Below, piece by piece: positions 46,420 to 58,900 of a stretch of 64,000 bases of DNA. Position 1 is the stretch's first letter. Each line of letters opens with the position of its first letter. Source of the stretch: Sphaerolaimus hirsutus (lineage: Eukaryota > Nematoda > Chromadorea > Monhysterida > Sphaerolaimidae); contig OZ038456.1 of assembly GCA_964036195.1 (NCBI GenBank), positions 12,152,001 to 12,216,000 on the forward strand, written 5' to 3'. The position numbers and the translations under genes were made by a program. Below the pieces are notes generated by a model that was given only the letters and a program-made list of their open reading frames with translations, was not told the origin of the DNA and ran no database searches.

Positions 46420-46735
46420 GATTGCCATCGGTGACACCGAAATAATGGTCGCAGAATGCGATAACGAGCGTTAACGGCGGTATAGGATCGGATCACGTAT
46501 GATGACTTGTCACTCTGCCCAGTTACCACTTGCGTATTATACGAATCAGTGTAAAAGCTCAAAGTTATCGCTTAAATCGCTAAAATGTGCCCCCTTTGCC
46601 AATTTCCACCTTCAATCCCTATTTACATTGATTTACATGGTTATATAGCTAGTGTTAGCCTATTTTATTCATATTTATAGCGGATTGCGAAATTTTGGCA
46701 CCGTGACAAGTCATCATACGGGTACTCTTCCGGCG
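46420..46735. repeat. Inverted copy of the 35078-35400 repeat
   Basis: See the entry at 35078. The copy here is the reverse complement and ends about 165 bp before the first SMYD exon. Confidence 0.6.
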
Positions 46736-46736
46736 G

Positions 46737-46744
46737 TATATAAA
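46737..46744 (+). promoter_or_regulatory. Possible TATA box of the SMYD gene
   Basis: TATATAAA after a GC-rich GGCGG, 157 bp before the ATG at 46901. Placement fits a core promoter, but an upstream exon is also possible because the protein start looks short. Confidence 0.3.
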
Positions 46745-46900
46745 CGAGTGTATCCGAAAAAAAATTTTGACTGCTGCCAACTTGACACATGGCCCTCCCG
46801 GTTTCAGTCGGTCAGCCACTCGTTCGTATCCAAATGTTACAACATAAAATTGAAAAAAAGAAATATTCAAATTTTTCCCAAGTGCGGCAAAAGCTGGAAG

Positions 46901-46992
46901 ATGGCCGAGAGCAAGGTCGATTTCTGGGAGGAGCCCGCGTGCGCGGTGGTCAACTCGAGCGCCCTGTCGAAGGCGTGCAGCCGCTGCTTCGG
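46901..46992 (+). CDS. SMYD exon 1: SET N-segment end and first MYND cysteines
   Basis: Reads MAESKVDFWEEPACAVVNSS then ALSKACSRCF. This aligns with the 'G..IL.E.P...V' strand and first CxxC of SMYD proteins. The glycine-rich cofactor motif normally just before it is absent, so either the ATG is not the true start and an upstream exon exists, or this copy lacks it. Donor GTCCGC at 46993. Confidence 0.75.
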
Positions 46993-49900
46993 GTCCGCGT
47001 TGTTTGCGACTTTGTGGGAATTGGCACTGTGCCAAACGCCCGTTTCCCAGCAGCGATATATGTATTGGGTTGATATGCAGCCGTGGTACTTTGCAAAGGG
47101 TGGCTGTAATTCAGTGACCACTTAAAGAGGCTCCTAACGTGCTACTTTTGGACTCAACTTTTCCTGCAGTCTCTGTCACGACGTCTTTCACAGGCGCGGG
47201 GCCGACCATCCATTTCCCGATACGTTGAGGCGATGTGCGAAATGCCGTACGACCTACTACTGCAGCGTCGAGTGCCAGAGAAACGACTGGCCCGACCACA
47301 GGTTGATATTTTAACACTGTTCCTCTTTGTGTAATTCGTTGTAATGACCTAAAAGAATGAAATGTGCGGCGTTGAAGAAAAAGTGGGTCCCGATTAGGGA
47401 TGGCCGAAATAAGTTTTTTTTACGCAAGGTTAAAAAAAATAAAACCCGTTTTTTTCAAAAACGGTTATATTTTAAAATAAAACCGTTTTTTTCAAAAGCT
47501 CCTAGATATGGTCATGAGTCAACATATACAGGTAAATCAGACAGCTGACTGTACTTTGTGATGTTATATATAGCCAAAGAATGGCTGTGGAGCCCTGGGA
47601 TATCATTGTAAGTAGTGATTTCTGTCAAAAATATCCGTTTTATGTTGACTTATCATCTATATTGGCTTTTATTGAACATTCGTGACTTCAAGTTAAGTAG
47701 GCTATTGACAAGTGTTTAAATTAAGTTACAATAGAAGGCTAATCTATTAGTAGTGATTTTTCACACTGTAGAAGTATATTGACTGGGTATTATCAAGGGT
47801 GGCCCACATCAGGCGCACAGCTTCAATTGGCTCCCAACACATCAATTTTGAATGAGAACTGCTCAAATTTGGTATGGGGGTAGATAAATGTACCCTATTT
47901 GTTGTGTTGAGTGCACTGTTCCACATCACAAAAATTCGTGTCAGAACATGAAGCAAAGTTTAATACGTGTTTGAGCGTGGCGCATGTCAGGCAATCATTT
48001 ACCAAATCACCAATTATTCATAAAAATAGTCCAAATTTGGCATGACAGTAGATAAATGTACCCTATTTAAATAGTATGTTAAGCACACACATAAATATCA
48101 TCATATTTTCACATTTATCACATCGTATGCAAAACAACGTCACTCCACAGGACCATCTACAATGGGACACATTCAAAAACATAAATACGAAACTTTTTCA
48201 CGTTCTGACTAGGGTGTCAAATTTCCGTTTCCGGTTTCTGTTACTGCCTTTCTGCAGGAAATTTTTTTACCTTTCCGTTTTCCATTTTCCGGCAGCGGAA
48301 ATTTTTTTACCTTATGTAAATATGAAACTCTTTCACGTTCTGACACGAAATCTTGCAATATGAAACCGCACACTTAACACAACAAATAGGGTACATTTAT
48401 TTTACCCCCATACCAAATTTGAGCGATTTTCATTCAAAATTGATGTGTTGGGGGGTTGGGGCCAATCAAAACCGTGCACCTCACGTGGGCCACCCGGTAG
48501 GGTGGCAGACGGTACGGCCTTGCGGTAAACCGTACGGTACGGTAAATTTTCTATTTTCCGGTAAACGGTACGGTACGGTAAATCCTCAATTTTGCGGTAA
48601 ACGGTACGTTACGGTAAATCTGAAAAGTGCGGTACGCGGTACAGTACGGTACGGTACGGTAAATTTTCGTTTGTCAGAAATGTATCAATGCGGGACTACA
48701 GACAACCTTTACTTCATAAATTGACACTAAATTCAATTAATCAATTTGTTAATGGACTTTAAAACACAATAACAGTGTGATGACATAGAATTTGATTACC
48801 CACAAGGCAGGGGGTCAATATATTATGCTACCCTACTTCCAACTACATATGTCACTGCAACAAATAAGCTCAAAACATTGCAGGTGATGTTTCACAACTT
48901 AAGAGTGATTTGAAGCACATGGCTTGATATTATCTTGTTTTAGTTTTAGTTATCAACACATTATACCAATCTAATGACGTACCTACAGCAATATTGTATG
49001 CAGAAGTGAAAGGGCTTCAAATCAGTGGAAACAATGTAGTCAAATTTGCGCGCTTGCGCGCAAAAAATTGCAGAACACAACATTTTAAGGTGAATTTTAA
49101 GGTGTATATTTAAGGTCAATCTGATTAAAATTTACCGCATTTTTGCGGTAAATGAGTGCGGTACGCGGTACGGTACGGTAAGTTTCCAAAAGTGCGGTAA
49201 ACAGTACGGTACGGTAAATGGTCCAAAAATGCGGTACGGTATGGTACGGTACGGTAAATTCTGCCACCCTACCACCCGGTACACTACACTCACATATCAC
49301 GGCTTATTATGAGACAATAGCATGGACACATGGAAGCTTTCACACTAATAATGATTCAAAACCAATGAAAACAACCACCAAAGGTTATGGGTATGTGAAA
49401 TTGCGCGCTTGCGCGCAGAAAAATGCGAAATACCTCGTGCTTAGTACTAAAAATTTCGGCTAAGGTTTTTTTTAAATGAAAAAAACGGTTTCGATGGTCA
49501 GTTTTATTTTCAAATAAAACGTTTTTTATTAAAAAAACGTTTGAAAAAAACCTTGGCGTCCCTTGTCCCGATTACGGTGTTTCATTTTGTTGGGAACTTT
49601 TTTCCTAGGGTTGGCGGGAGAAAAGTATCGTGGGTTGGCCGGGGATGGTTTTTTTTTCCCGAATACGTATTTTCATTCCAGCGGCTTCTTAGGGGGATGG
49701 ACCGGCCGTAAAGTAAACCCGGCCGTAAAGTAGAGGGTGCTACTTTAGTTGTGTACCTAGGAAAACGTAAAAATGAGTATAGGCGAAAGCGAGAGTCGTC
49801 GCTATCCCTACCCATCGCGAATTCTATAATTTCCAATGTTATTTTACGCTATTTTTTCAGCCGTTTATATTCGTGTGAGTGATTTTTTGCTTTTTATGCA

Positions 49901-52900
49901 CTCAAACAATGTTCTCAAGCACGTTTTCTGTACCCGCGTACTTTACCCGCGTACTTTCAAAGTACGCAAGTAAGTGAGTACCGGTATTTTTTAGGGAGGA
50001 AACGTAAACGTATTTACACAGCACTCGAGTGTACGTATTTATCGAGTAAACGTAAATACGTTTGTACAACTATGCCTTACGGCCGGATTCACTTTACGGC
50101 GGGGTTTACTTTACGGCCGAGTTCTCGCCGCTTCTCTGGGGATTCTTAGCTTTAGCCATAATGCATTTTGTTCTCAGTGAACGTGACAATTTGTTCTCAT
50201 TTTCGAGTCAAAAACTTTTCTTTCAACTGAAGCTACAGGACTTTTTTGTGAGAGGGTTCGGGTAAATAAACACCTTCCCGGTCACGTCCGGCACCCATTT
50301 TTTGATTTTACTTCTTACATCCTATCCCCAGTTCTAGGGCACCCCAGAGGCTGAAACTTGGGAGAGATATTGTCCCAACCCCCCTCTACTTCGCATGAAT
50401 TGGGGGGGTCGCGGCGACCCCCCAAATTCATGCGAAGTAGAGGGGGGTTGCGCCAATATCTCCCCCAAGTTTCAGCTTCTGGCGCGCCCCAGAACTGGAG
50501 ATAGGGTGTCACAAGTAAGATCAAAAATAGGGTGCCGGACGTGACCGGGAAGGTGTTTTTATACGAAGTACTTCAATATAAGTACAAAGATAAAATACAT
50601 ATATTTTGCAACGCCAAAAGTTGTTGAAAATAGGCAGGAAGTTAATTTGCGAAGGACAGAATGGGTAAAAAAGTACAAAATTGAGTGTAAATAGTGGAAA
50701 AATCATTAAAAATTTTCACCACATCGTAAAAAAACCGGGTGATGGGGTAGCGCGACATAGGACACTGCTGTCATTTGCAGGTCTCTTCAAACCAGGTCCG
50801 AGTGCTTGGCGCTGTGCCAGTGCCCCAGGAAGCCGGACGGCACCCGGCACATTCCGCCCGCGATCGTGCGTCTCATGAAGCGAATTTTTCCTGCGCGCAA
50901 TTTCTGGCCTGGACGAAGTGAAGGCGCCGAGCAATTTCGTGGTGGCGCACGGCGGTCGGGATAGAGTTTATTCGGATTTGGAGTCGCGTATGTTTGGATT
51001 TTTGCCAACTTGTTGCAGGGGTCGCGCGGGTCCATATTCACGTATAGTAAATCGCAGTTACACAGATGTACATAAATATTGCTGAATGTTTTGTGCGTTT
51101 GGTTACTATACTCGGCGGACATGATACTCTGCCCTCTCACTGATTTATGTCTTGTGTTGGAAGCGTGCCAATGATTATTAAATCATGCGATTTCCGTAGA
51201 AAGATGAAAAAATTCATCGATGTGAATATGCTACTGAATAACATTATAACTAGGGTTCAAACGATATGACTTTTCGATATCGATATTTGATATTCGATAT
51301 TTTTTTCTGAAACTCGATATTCGATATCGATACGATATGGAACCTCGATATCGATATTCGATATTCGATATAAAAAATGGTCGATATTCGATATTCGATA
51401 TTTCGATATTTTCGATATTCGATATTGCGATTTGCTTTTGGTATAGCAAGGCATATTTCAAGTGACATATTGTATTTTCATGTGGTTGCACGCATGGTTA
51501 ATCATCTCTTTAGTTAAATGTGAATGGTACAAGTGATTTTAACATGGTTTACATCACTCAAAAGTAGAACATGTAGAAAAAAAACATGATGAATCAATGT
51601 GTATCAGACAAATAACAATTGGTAGATATTACAGTTCATACTGATAACCTGATTGCTTAAGGGCATGTTGCAAAAAATAGAATATCAGCATTTTCTGGCT
51701 TCAAATTTAGCACTCCAACAAAAATGACATTATAAGTACTGTACTTTTACTCATCTAATACAATTCTCAGATCAGATCAAGCACATCAGATCAATCATAA
51801 ATATCTCAAAATGAAAATGATAACTTTTTTTAGGGACACAATATAGGTTCGATATATCGAAAAAATGGTCGATATTCGATATCGATATTCGATATTTTTT
51901 CAAAATTTTCGATATCGATATTCGATATTTGATATTTTTTCAAAATTTTCGATATCGATATTCGATATTCGATATTAAAAAATGGTCGATATCCGATATT
52001 CGATATTCGATACGATATATCGTTTGAACCCTAATTATAACAACAATCAATTTTGTCATCTTTTGATGAAACTCGCATGCTTTAACCATCGTTGGCACAC
52101 TTCCAGCGGGAACCACGCGTGCAAGGTGTAAAGTAACCGGAGTATATCATGAACGTATCCAAGGGGGTGGGGTGCAGCTTGGGTGTGAACAAAAATTTAT
52201 TTACGGAAAACGGAAAAAACATTTTTTCAGCTATCTGTCCCCCCAAAAATATATTTTTCAGCTAACGATTTACTATCTATATTTACCCCCGTGGGGTTCC
52301 AAATCTACAAAATCCCTGCTTTGTTGTGATTGCAGATAGGGTTGGCAAGCGATTTTTTTAAGCGATTTTTAAAAAAAAAATTTCGATTTAAAAAAAAAAT
52401 CGCAGCACCCGTACCGATTTAAAAAAAAAAATTGCTGGCTAAAAATTTTGGTACTCGAGCACTAGGTAAAATGTAAAAATTTTGCGCGCAAGCGTGCACT
52501 TTCATGCAAACAATCCATCAGTTACTTTTTTCATTGCTTTTACAACCAATTTGGGGGTGTAGTACGCATTTATGTGTGCTTTTAAGTGTGCAAGGTAGGC
52601 TGTAAATCATTTTAGGAAGTATTCATGGTTATGCTTTGTGTTGTCACATCAAACATTTATGCAAATGCATCCATGTTCACTTCCAATATGATTTATAGTT
52701 TGTTCTGAGCAAGAACATGCTTTTTCTGCAAACAAAATTGCAAATGGTCGATGAAATGTGATTCACGTCACAAATATAACAATTTAATTACTTACACTTA
52801 AAAATAACTGACTTTCAAGCTTTTCCGAAGCTCTACAGTACTTATATTAGCACAGAAAGCATAAGTGTGCACTCTCTATCAATTTATATGGCTTTTATTA

Positions 52901-55900
52901 CCCCTAGAGGCGATTTTAGTCAGAAATGGGGCTAATTTTGACCCCAGCGATTTTTATAAAAAAAAAATCGATAAAAAAAAAATCGGGGTCGTTAAAAAAA
53001 ATCGATTTTTTTCCAACCCTAATTGCAGATCTGGATGAGTTCAAGAAGCGACCGGACAAAGTTGAGGAGTTTACTACCAATCTGGCAGTGTTGCAGCAGT
53101 ACGCGCAGGGGGGGACAGTGCGCGATCCCACACGCCGGACAGCTTCTGGAGGCATATTGCAAGGTGGGTGGCAGGGGTTTATCGGGGGAGGGGGTTACCC
53201 CTTCCTCAAATCCGCCAGCTATCTATCTATCCCGGTGGCAACATTTTGGGCTACTATCCCTTGCATCATCCCCAATCGGCCAGCTATCTACCTATCTGGA
53301 GCGATTTTTGAGAAACTATACCCCAATTTTCACACAAAATCGCTATTTTCTTGTAACTTACCGTATTTCCTCAAAATACCCCCAGGTTTTTTTTTCAGAG
53401 GAGAATTTTGAGGGGGGTATTTCGAGGGGGGGGGGGATTCGAGGGGGGTTGATTATTTCGCCAGAAATTTTTTGAAATCCCAGTACTAATTCGTTGTTTC
53501 TAACGTACGCAAACGTAGAAAAATGCAACGATAATCGACAAGAAAAAGTGTTTATATACTTATATAAGTACCGGGTGGCCCACGTCAGGCGCACGGTTTT
53601 GATTGGCCCCCAACACATCAATTTTGAATGAAAACCGCTCGAATTTGTTATGAGGGTAAATAAATGTACCCCATTTGTTGTGTTAAGTGCACGGTTTCAT
53701 ATCGCAAGATTTCGTGTCAGAACTAGGCTGTCAAAAAATTTTTTTACGGAAAACGGAAAGGTAAAAAATTTTCAGCTACCGGAAAACGGAAAGGTAAAAA
53801 AATTTCAGCTGCCGGAAAATGGAAAACGGAAAGGTAAAAATTTTTCCTGCGGAAACGGAAAACGGAAACGGAAATTTGACACCCTAGTTTTCACTACCAA
53901 AAATTATTCAAGTGGCGGAATTATTATTTTGTAAAAATTTTCAAGCCCATTTCTACCAATTCATTTCACGAAACATTCAGCATTAACAAAACAACAAGTC
54001 ATTATTGACCAAATTCAACCACAAATTTATTATTCCAGTGTGTTTTTGCACACCGGATGTGACACATTTGCATTCAGTGACCAGAGGCAGCTCTTTTGCT
54101 TGACCTGACTTCATCGATTTTTTTAAGCATGTGTGGTACTTTTTGCATCAGTGGGGGGGGGGGGGGATTTTTAGAGTCGGGGAATTATTTTTTCCTCACT
54201 CGACTAACAGGGGGAACTATTCAAGTGGGGGGACTATTCGAGTAAATACGGTAATTAGATGGTATAAACACTGTTCTAACGTAACACAGTCATTGTTTTA
54301 ACGTGTGTTCTGCATTTCCTGGATAACAAACGACAGCTTTTGTGATGTACGTTCTGTTTACACTCAATTTGTGGGGGGGTATTTCGAGGGGGGTCTATTA
54401 ATTCATAGTGCCCATTCTGAGGGGGGGGGGGGTATTTCGAGGGGGGGTAATTCGAGGAAATACGGTATATAGATTTTCACCTCTAAAATCACTGGTTCGT
54501 GTGTCTAATTGTCTGTAAGTATAACATTAACTTGCAAATATTCTCACACTTCGCAGCTTTGTATCAACGGGGTGCACATTCAAAATTGTGACCTGGAACC
54601 GGTCGGCATCGGACTCTACTTGAAGTTAGCACTCGATGTTTTGCCCTAAATGAGCTATGGATTTATAGACGTTCGCAATTTGCAGTTTTTCGCGCCTGGA
54701 CCACAGCTGCGACCCCAATGCCTTCGTTGTTTTCGACTGGCGCCGGGCCCATTTGCATGCCCGTCCGGTTGGCTGCATTTGAATTTTCTTTTTTAGGCGT
54801 TTAAGTGGGCTATTTACACAGGTCCCGGCTGGGGACCGGGACCCGGCAAAAAATAATTTTTAGTCAAAAATGAATAATTGGCGTGTATGGGTTATTTGCA
54901 TGTTAATAAGGTGAATTATCACTAAATTAGCATGCACAAAATTTTTGCAAGACGGTTACACCTGCCAATGCATATTCTTTGGGCGGGTGTGTAAAATTAT
55001 TCCGATTAGTCTCAAAGTTGGCATGCGTGTACACCTTTGTTTAGTGAGTATGTACGCATTCCAAATTTTAGCTCCGGGCAGTTACTGGTTTTTATTTTAT
55101 TTATACTTTAATTTTTTCGATCACTGTATTTTTGTATAGTGATCAAAATCCTGCCGGGGACCGGGCCCCGGCAGGATTTCGATCACTATACAAAAATAGT
55201 GATCAAAATAAATTAAAGTATAAATAAAATAAAAACCGGTAACCCATACATGCCAATTATTCACTTTTGAAAAAAATTATTTTTTGCTGCCTTCCCGGTC
55301 CCCGGCCGGGACCTGTGTAAATAGCCATTTAAGTGTATATGGCGCACCACACACTGAAATTTCGCGTTCAGCGTTCGAACGTTTTTGCACGCTGAACTAC
55401 AAACGCTGAAATCAAAATCTGAAAAACGTTTTTGAAGCGTATAAATTCGGCTAGCATGCGAATTTCACTAAATATTGCAAATTCTGAATATTTTATCGCT
55501 CAAAAACGTTCGGTTCTTAAAATATCGATTTCAGCGTTTGTAAACACCTTCCCGGACAAGTTCACCACCCATTTTTTTATTTCACTTCAGATGCAATATC
55601 TCTGGCTATGGGAACCGTATAAAGCTAATATTTGGTTGGTATATAGTCCTAACGCTCCGCTACTCCGTATTAATGGGGGGAGGTGCGGCGACTCACTACA
55701 GAGTGGGTCGCCCTTCATGCAAACATTGTTTTGGCTTTGTTGGTGTCCCAAACAAGTCCACCACTCACTTGATTGGCAACACTACCAGGGCTATATATCC
55801 AGCTGTGTGGGCGATAGAAAGCTGAAATTTGGGGGATGTCTTGCAAACAACCCCCTCTCACAATTCATCAGTGGGTGGCCGCCGACGACCCACTACAGCA

Positions 55901-58900
55901 TGGGTCGCCGCATATAAAGTTGTTTGTTTTTCAAAAACAACCTAAGTCTCCCAAACAAGTTCGCCATCCGTCTGCATTATAAAAAAATGTTGTGAGAATG
56001 CACCTGATATAAAATTGAAAAAATGTAAACCCTAGTTCTGCTCATTAAAATTTTTTCAGTAGGGGACCCAACCCGTCCCATAGACAGCAGACTGAAAATT
56101 TCACTTTAAACCAATTTTTTGTTTCACACTTAAAAAGTTGGTTTACAAAGTTCACTAGGGAAGAATTTAAGGTTCAAAGTTATGTAAACAACATAACCTC
56201 AAAAATGCCTGCATAAGGAAATTTATTTGGGGTGAATGAAAAAATGTAATTTTTGTCAAATTTTGTTCCTGTGATGATGTCATTATGACACCATAATTTT
56301 CACCCCAAATAAATTTCCTTATGGAGGAATTTTAGAGATCATGTTGTTTACGTAACTTTGAACATTGGACCCTTCCCTAATGAACTTTGTAAACCAACTT
56401 TTTAAGTGTGAAACAAAAAATAGGTTTAAAGTGAAATTTTCAGCATGCTGTTTATGGGACGGGGTGGGTGCCCTACTGAAAAATTCTTAATGAGCAGAAT
56501 TAGGGTTCAAATCTGACTCAATTTTATACCAGGTATGTTCTCACAATATTTTTTATAATGCAGTTTGATGGCAAACGTGTTTGGGACGCTTGGGTTGTTT
56601 TGAAAAAAATGAACAACTGTACATGCAGCAATGCATACTGTAGTGGGTCGCTGGCAGGCAGCCCCACTGTTGTATTGTAAGGGGGTTGTTGGCAAGACAT
56701 CCCCCAAATTTCAGCGTCATACCAGCCTCACAGCTGGAGATATGACCCTCGAAGTGTAGCTAATCAAGTGGGTGGTGAACAGGGATTGGGACAGCAAAAA
56801 AGCCAAAAAAATTTGTTGCGTATAGGGCAACCCACCCTGCAGTGAGTCGCCCCATCTCCCCCCATTGAAGCAGAGTAGGGGGTGTTACAACTTTATATAT
56901 TCAAAGTTTCAGCTTTAAAACACCCCCATAGAAGGAGATATTACATCCGAAGTGAAATAAAAAATTGGGTGGTGAACTTGTCCGGGAAGGTGTTTAGTTC
57001 AGCGTGCAAAAAACGTTCGAACGCTGAACGCAAAATTTCAGTGTGCGGTGCGCCGTTGGGTTTTTTATTCGCCATTTTCCCGTTTCTTCGTTGGATAATA
57101 TCGTGATTTGTTACTTTTTGAAAATTTGGAAAGTACTAAATATCTACTATTCTACTTTACACTCTGAAACTTTACCAATAATTTGGAAACATCATTTTTG
57201 GATACGCAGGGAGTGACGCGAGTGTCTGAAGTGCGCATCAGTTACGTGGACGTGCTGCAGCGGCGCGAACCACGGCAGCGGGAACTCACGGACACCTACT
57301 TCTTCACGTGCCACTGCGCCAGGTGCAGCGACGATTTGGATGTGCGTAGTGGACCGGGATTTTTGTAGGGGTGGATTTGTAGCGATGTAGGATGTTTTGT
57401 AGCGATTTTTCCCCTTTTCTTCCTTTCTTCCTTCTATACAGTCATCCCCGGGTTATCGGGTGGCGTAAAATTTTTCAAATCTCACCCCATAAAGCGGGGA
57501 ACCCGATAACCGGGGGACGTACTATAGAAGTGCCATGGTCGCTGTGCATGACATTTCCAGAGTTTACATCATTAATACATGAACAAAAGGCTTTTTAAAT
57601 GCAATTATCGTGCAACGTGTAAAATGTACATTTATGATGGCATTTAAGACACGCTGCACGTTTGCAGGCTTGCACGCTTGGGAAATGTTTAAGTAAATGG
57701 TTCTTCAATGCTAAAATACCCGATAACAGAAGCCACTTTATATATGAAAATGCAGAATGTTCTCAAAATCCCACCCGATAACCCGGGAATGCGGGGAAAC
57801 CCTCAATCCGGGGAATTTTGTTCACGCGTGTCCCCGGTTTTGAGAATTCCACCCAGTAACACGGGGAACCCGATAACGGGGGGAACCGTTAACCCGGGGA
57901 CCACTACTTCGAAAAGCCTATATATTAAACCCCGCGACCCCCCCCCCAACCACCCCAACCCCCCGCCAAAAAATAAATAATTTTTTTCTCCAGCTATCTA
58001 TTCCCCCCGGAGGAGCGATTTACTATCTATATGAACCCCCACGGGGCTCCAAATCTACAAAACCCCTGGTAGTTGAGTGATTTCAAACACTCACTTTGTG
58101 TATCCTCTACCTACCTATTAAATATGTCTCTGTCTTTTCACAGGATGATAAATACCACCGTTTGCGGTGCTCCCATTGCAGTGAAGTTTTGCCCCCCGCG
58201 CCCGGATCTCAGAGCGAAAGTGAGTGTTTTTCGTGAAAAATATTGAGAAGTAAAAAGTGAGAAGCTACGTGATATGACAAGTAAAAAGTTGAAAACGTAA
58301 AAGTAAAAAGTTAATTTAGACGTGAGAAGTGAAGACAGTTGTTTAACTGTTTACTTGTCACTTCTTATTTTACTTTGCTTTTAACTTCTCACTTCTAAAA
58401 AGGGTTTTAAATCCTCCATTTGCGAAATTGACCCCAGAACTAGGGCTGGCCAGCGCTTTTTTTTAAAAAAACGCCGTTTTTTTCTTCAAAAAAAGCGCAA
58501 GGGTCCCAGCGCTTTTTTTTAAAAAAGAGCGCTGGCAAAATTTTTTGTACCTATGCACTAGGTATTCTGTAATTTTTTTGCGCGCAAGCGCGCAATTTCA
58601 CCATTACATTACCACTGGTGGTTGTTTTCATAGGTTTTGTGTATTTTTAGTGTCATTCTTGCATGCTTTCCTATAATAATAAGCTGTGATATGTAAGTGT
58701 AGTATATAATATCCAGCCAATGTGGTTCCACATACTTCTACAGTAGGAAACGCCAGTCTCAATGTATTAGCCTTCTTTTATAACCTAATTTTAGCACCAT
58801 TTCATGCCTAACTTCTTTTGAACTCACAAACATTTGACAAATAGCAATTTACATAACGAGTCAACATAAAAAGTGGATTTTTTTGCATAAAACCCCACCT

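Larger units (their letters stand above)
47396..49565. mobile_element. hAT-type MITE (ACCGTTTT arrays) in SMYD intron, with two levels of nesting
   Basis: Perfect 8-bp target copies TCCCGATT at 47388-47395 and 49566-49573. Ends AGGGATGGCCGAAATAAG and the inverse of AAGGGACGCCAAGG. Subterminal arrays are AAAACCGTTTTTTT-like. Its core ('ggctgtggagccctgggatat', GCGCGCTTGCGCGC) is shared with 58441-59111. Confidence 0.8.

Noticed and set aside
46652-47125. 157-codon continuous frame as the SMYD first exon
   Set aside because: Only the stretch from 46901 to 46992 matches the family; upstream residues lie in a repeat and downstream ones are beyond a donor whose phase fits exon 2.
51113-52146. Solo LTR
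   Set aside because: Its ends are inverted (TACTCGG / CCGGAGTA) and flanked by TA, which fits a TIR element rather than an LTR.
55432-55917. 161-codon plus-strand frame
   Set aside because: It crosses the border of two nested MITEs and is part of a foldback arm repeated in other copies.
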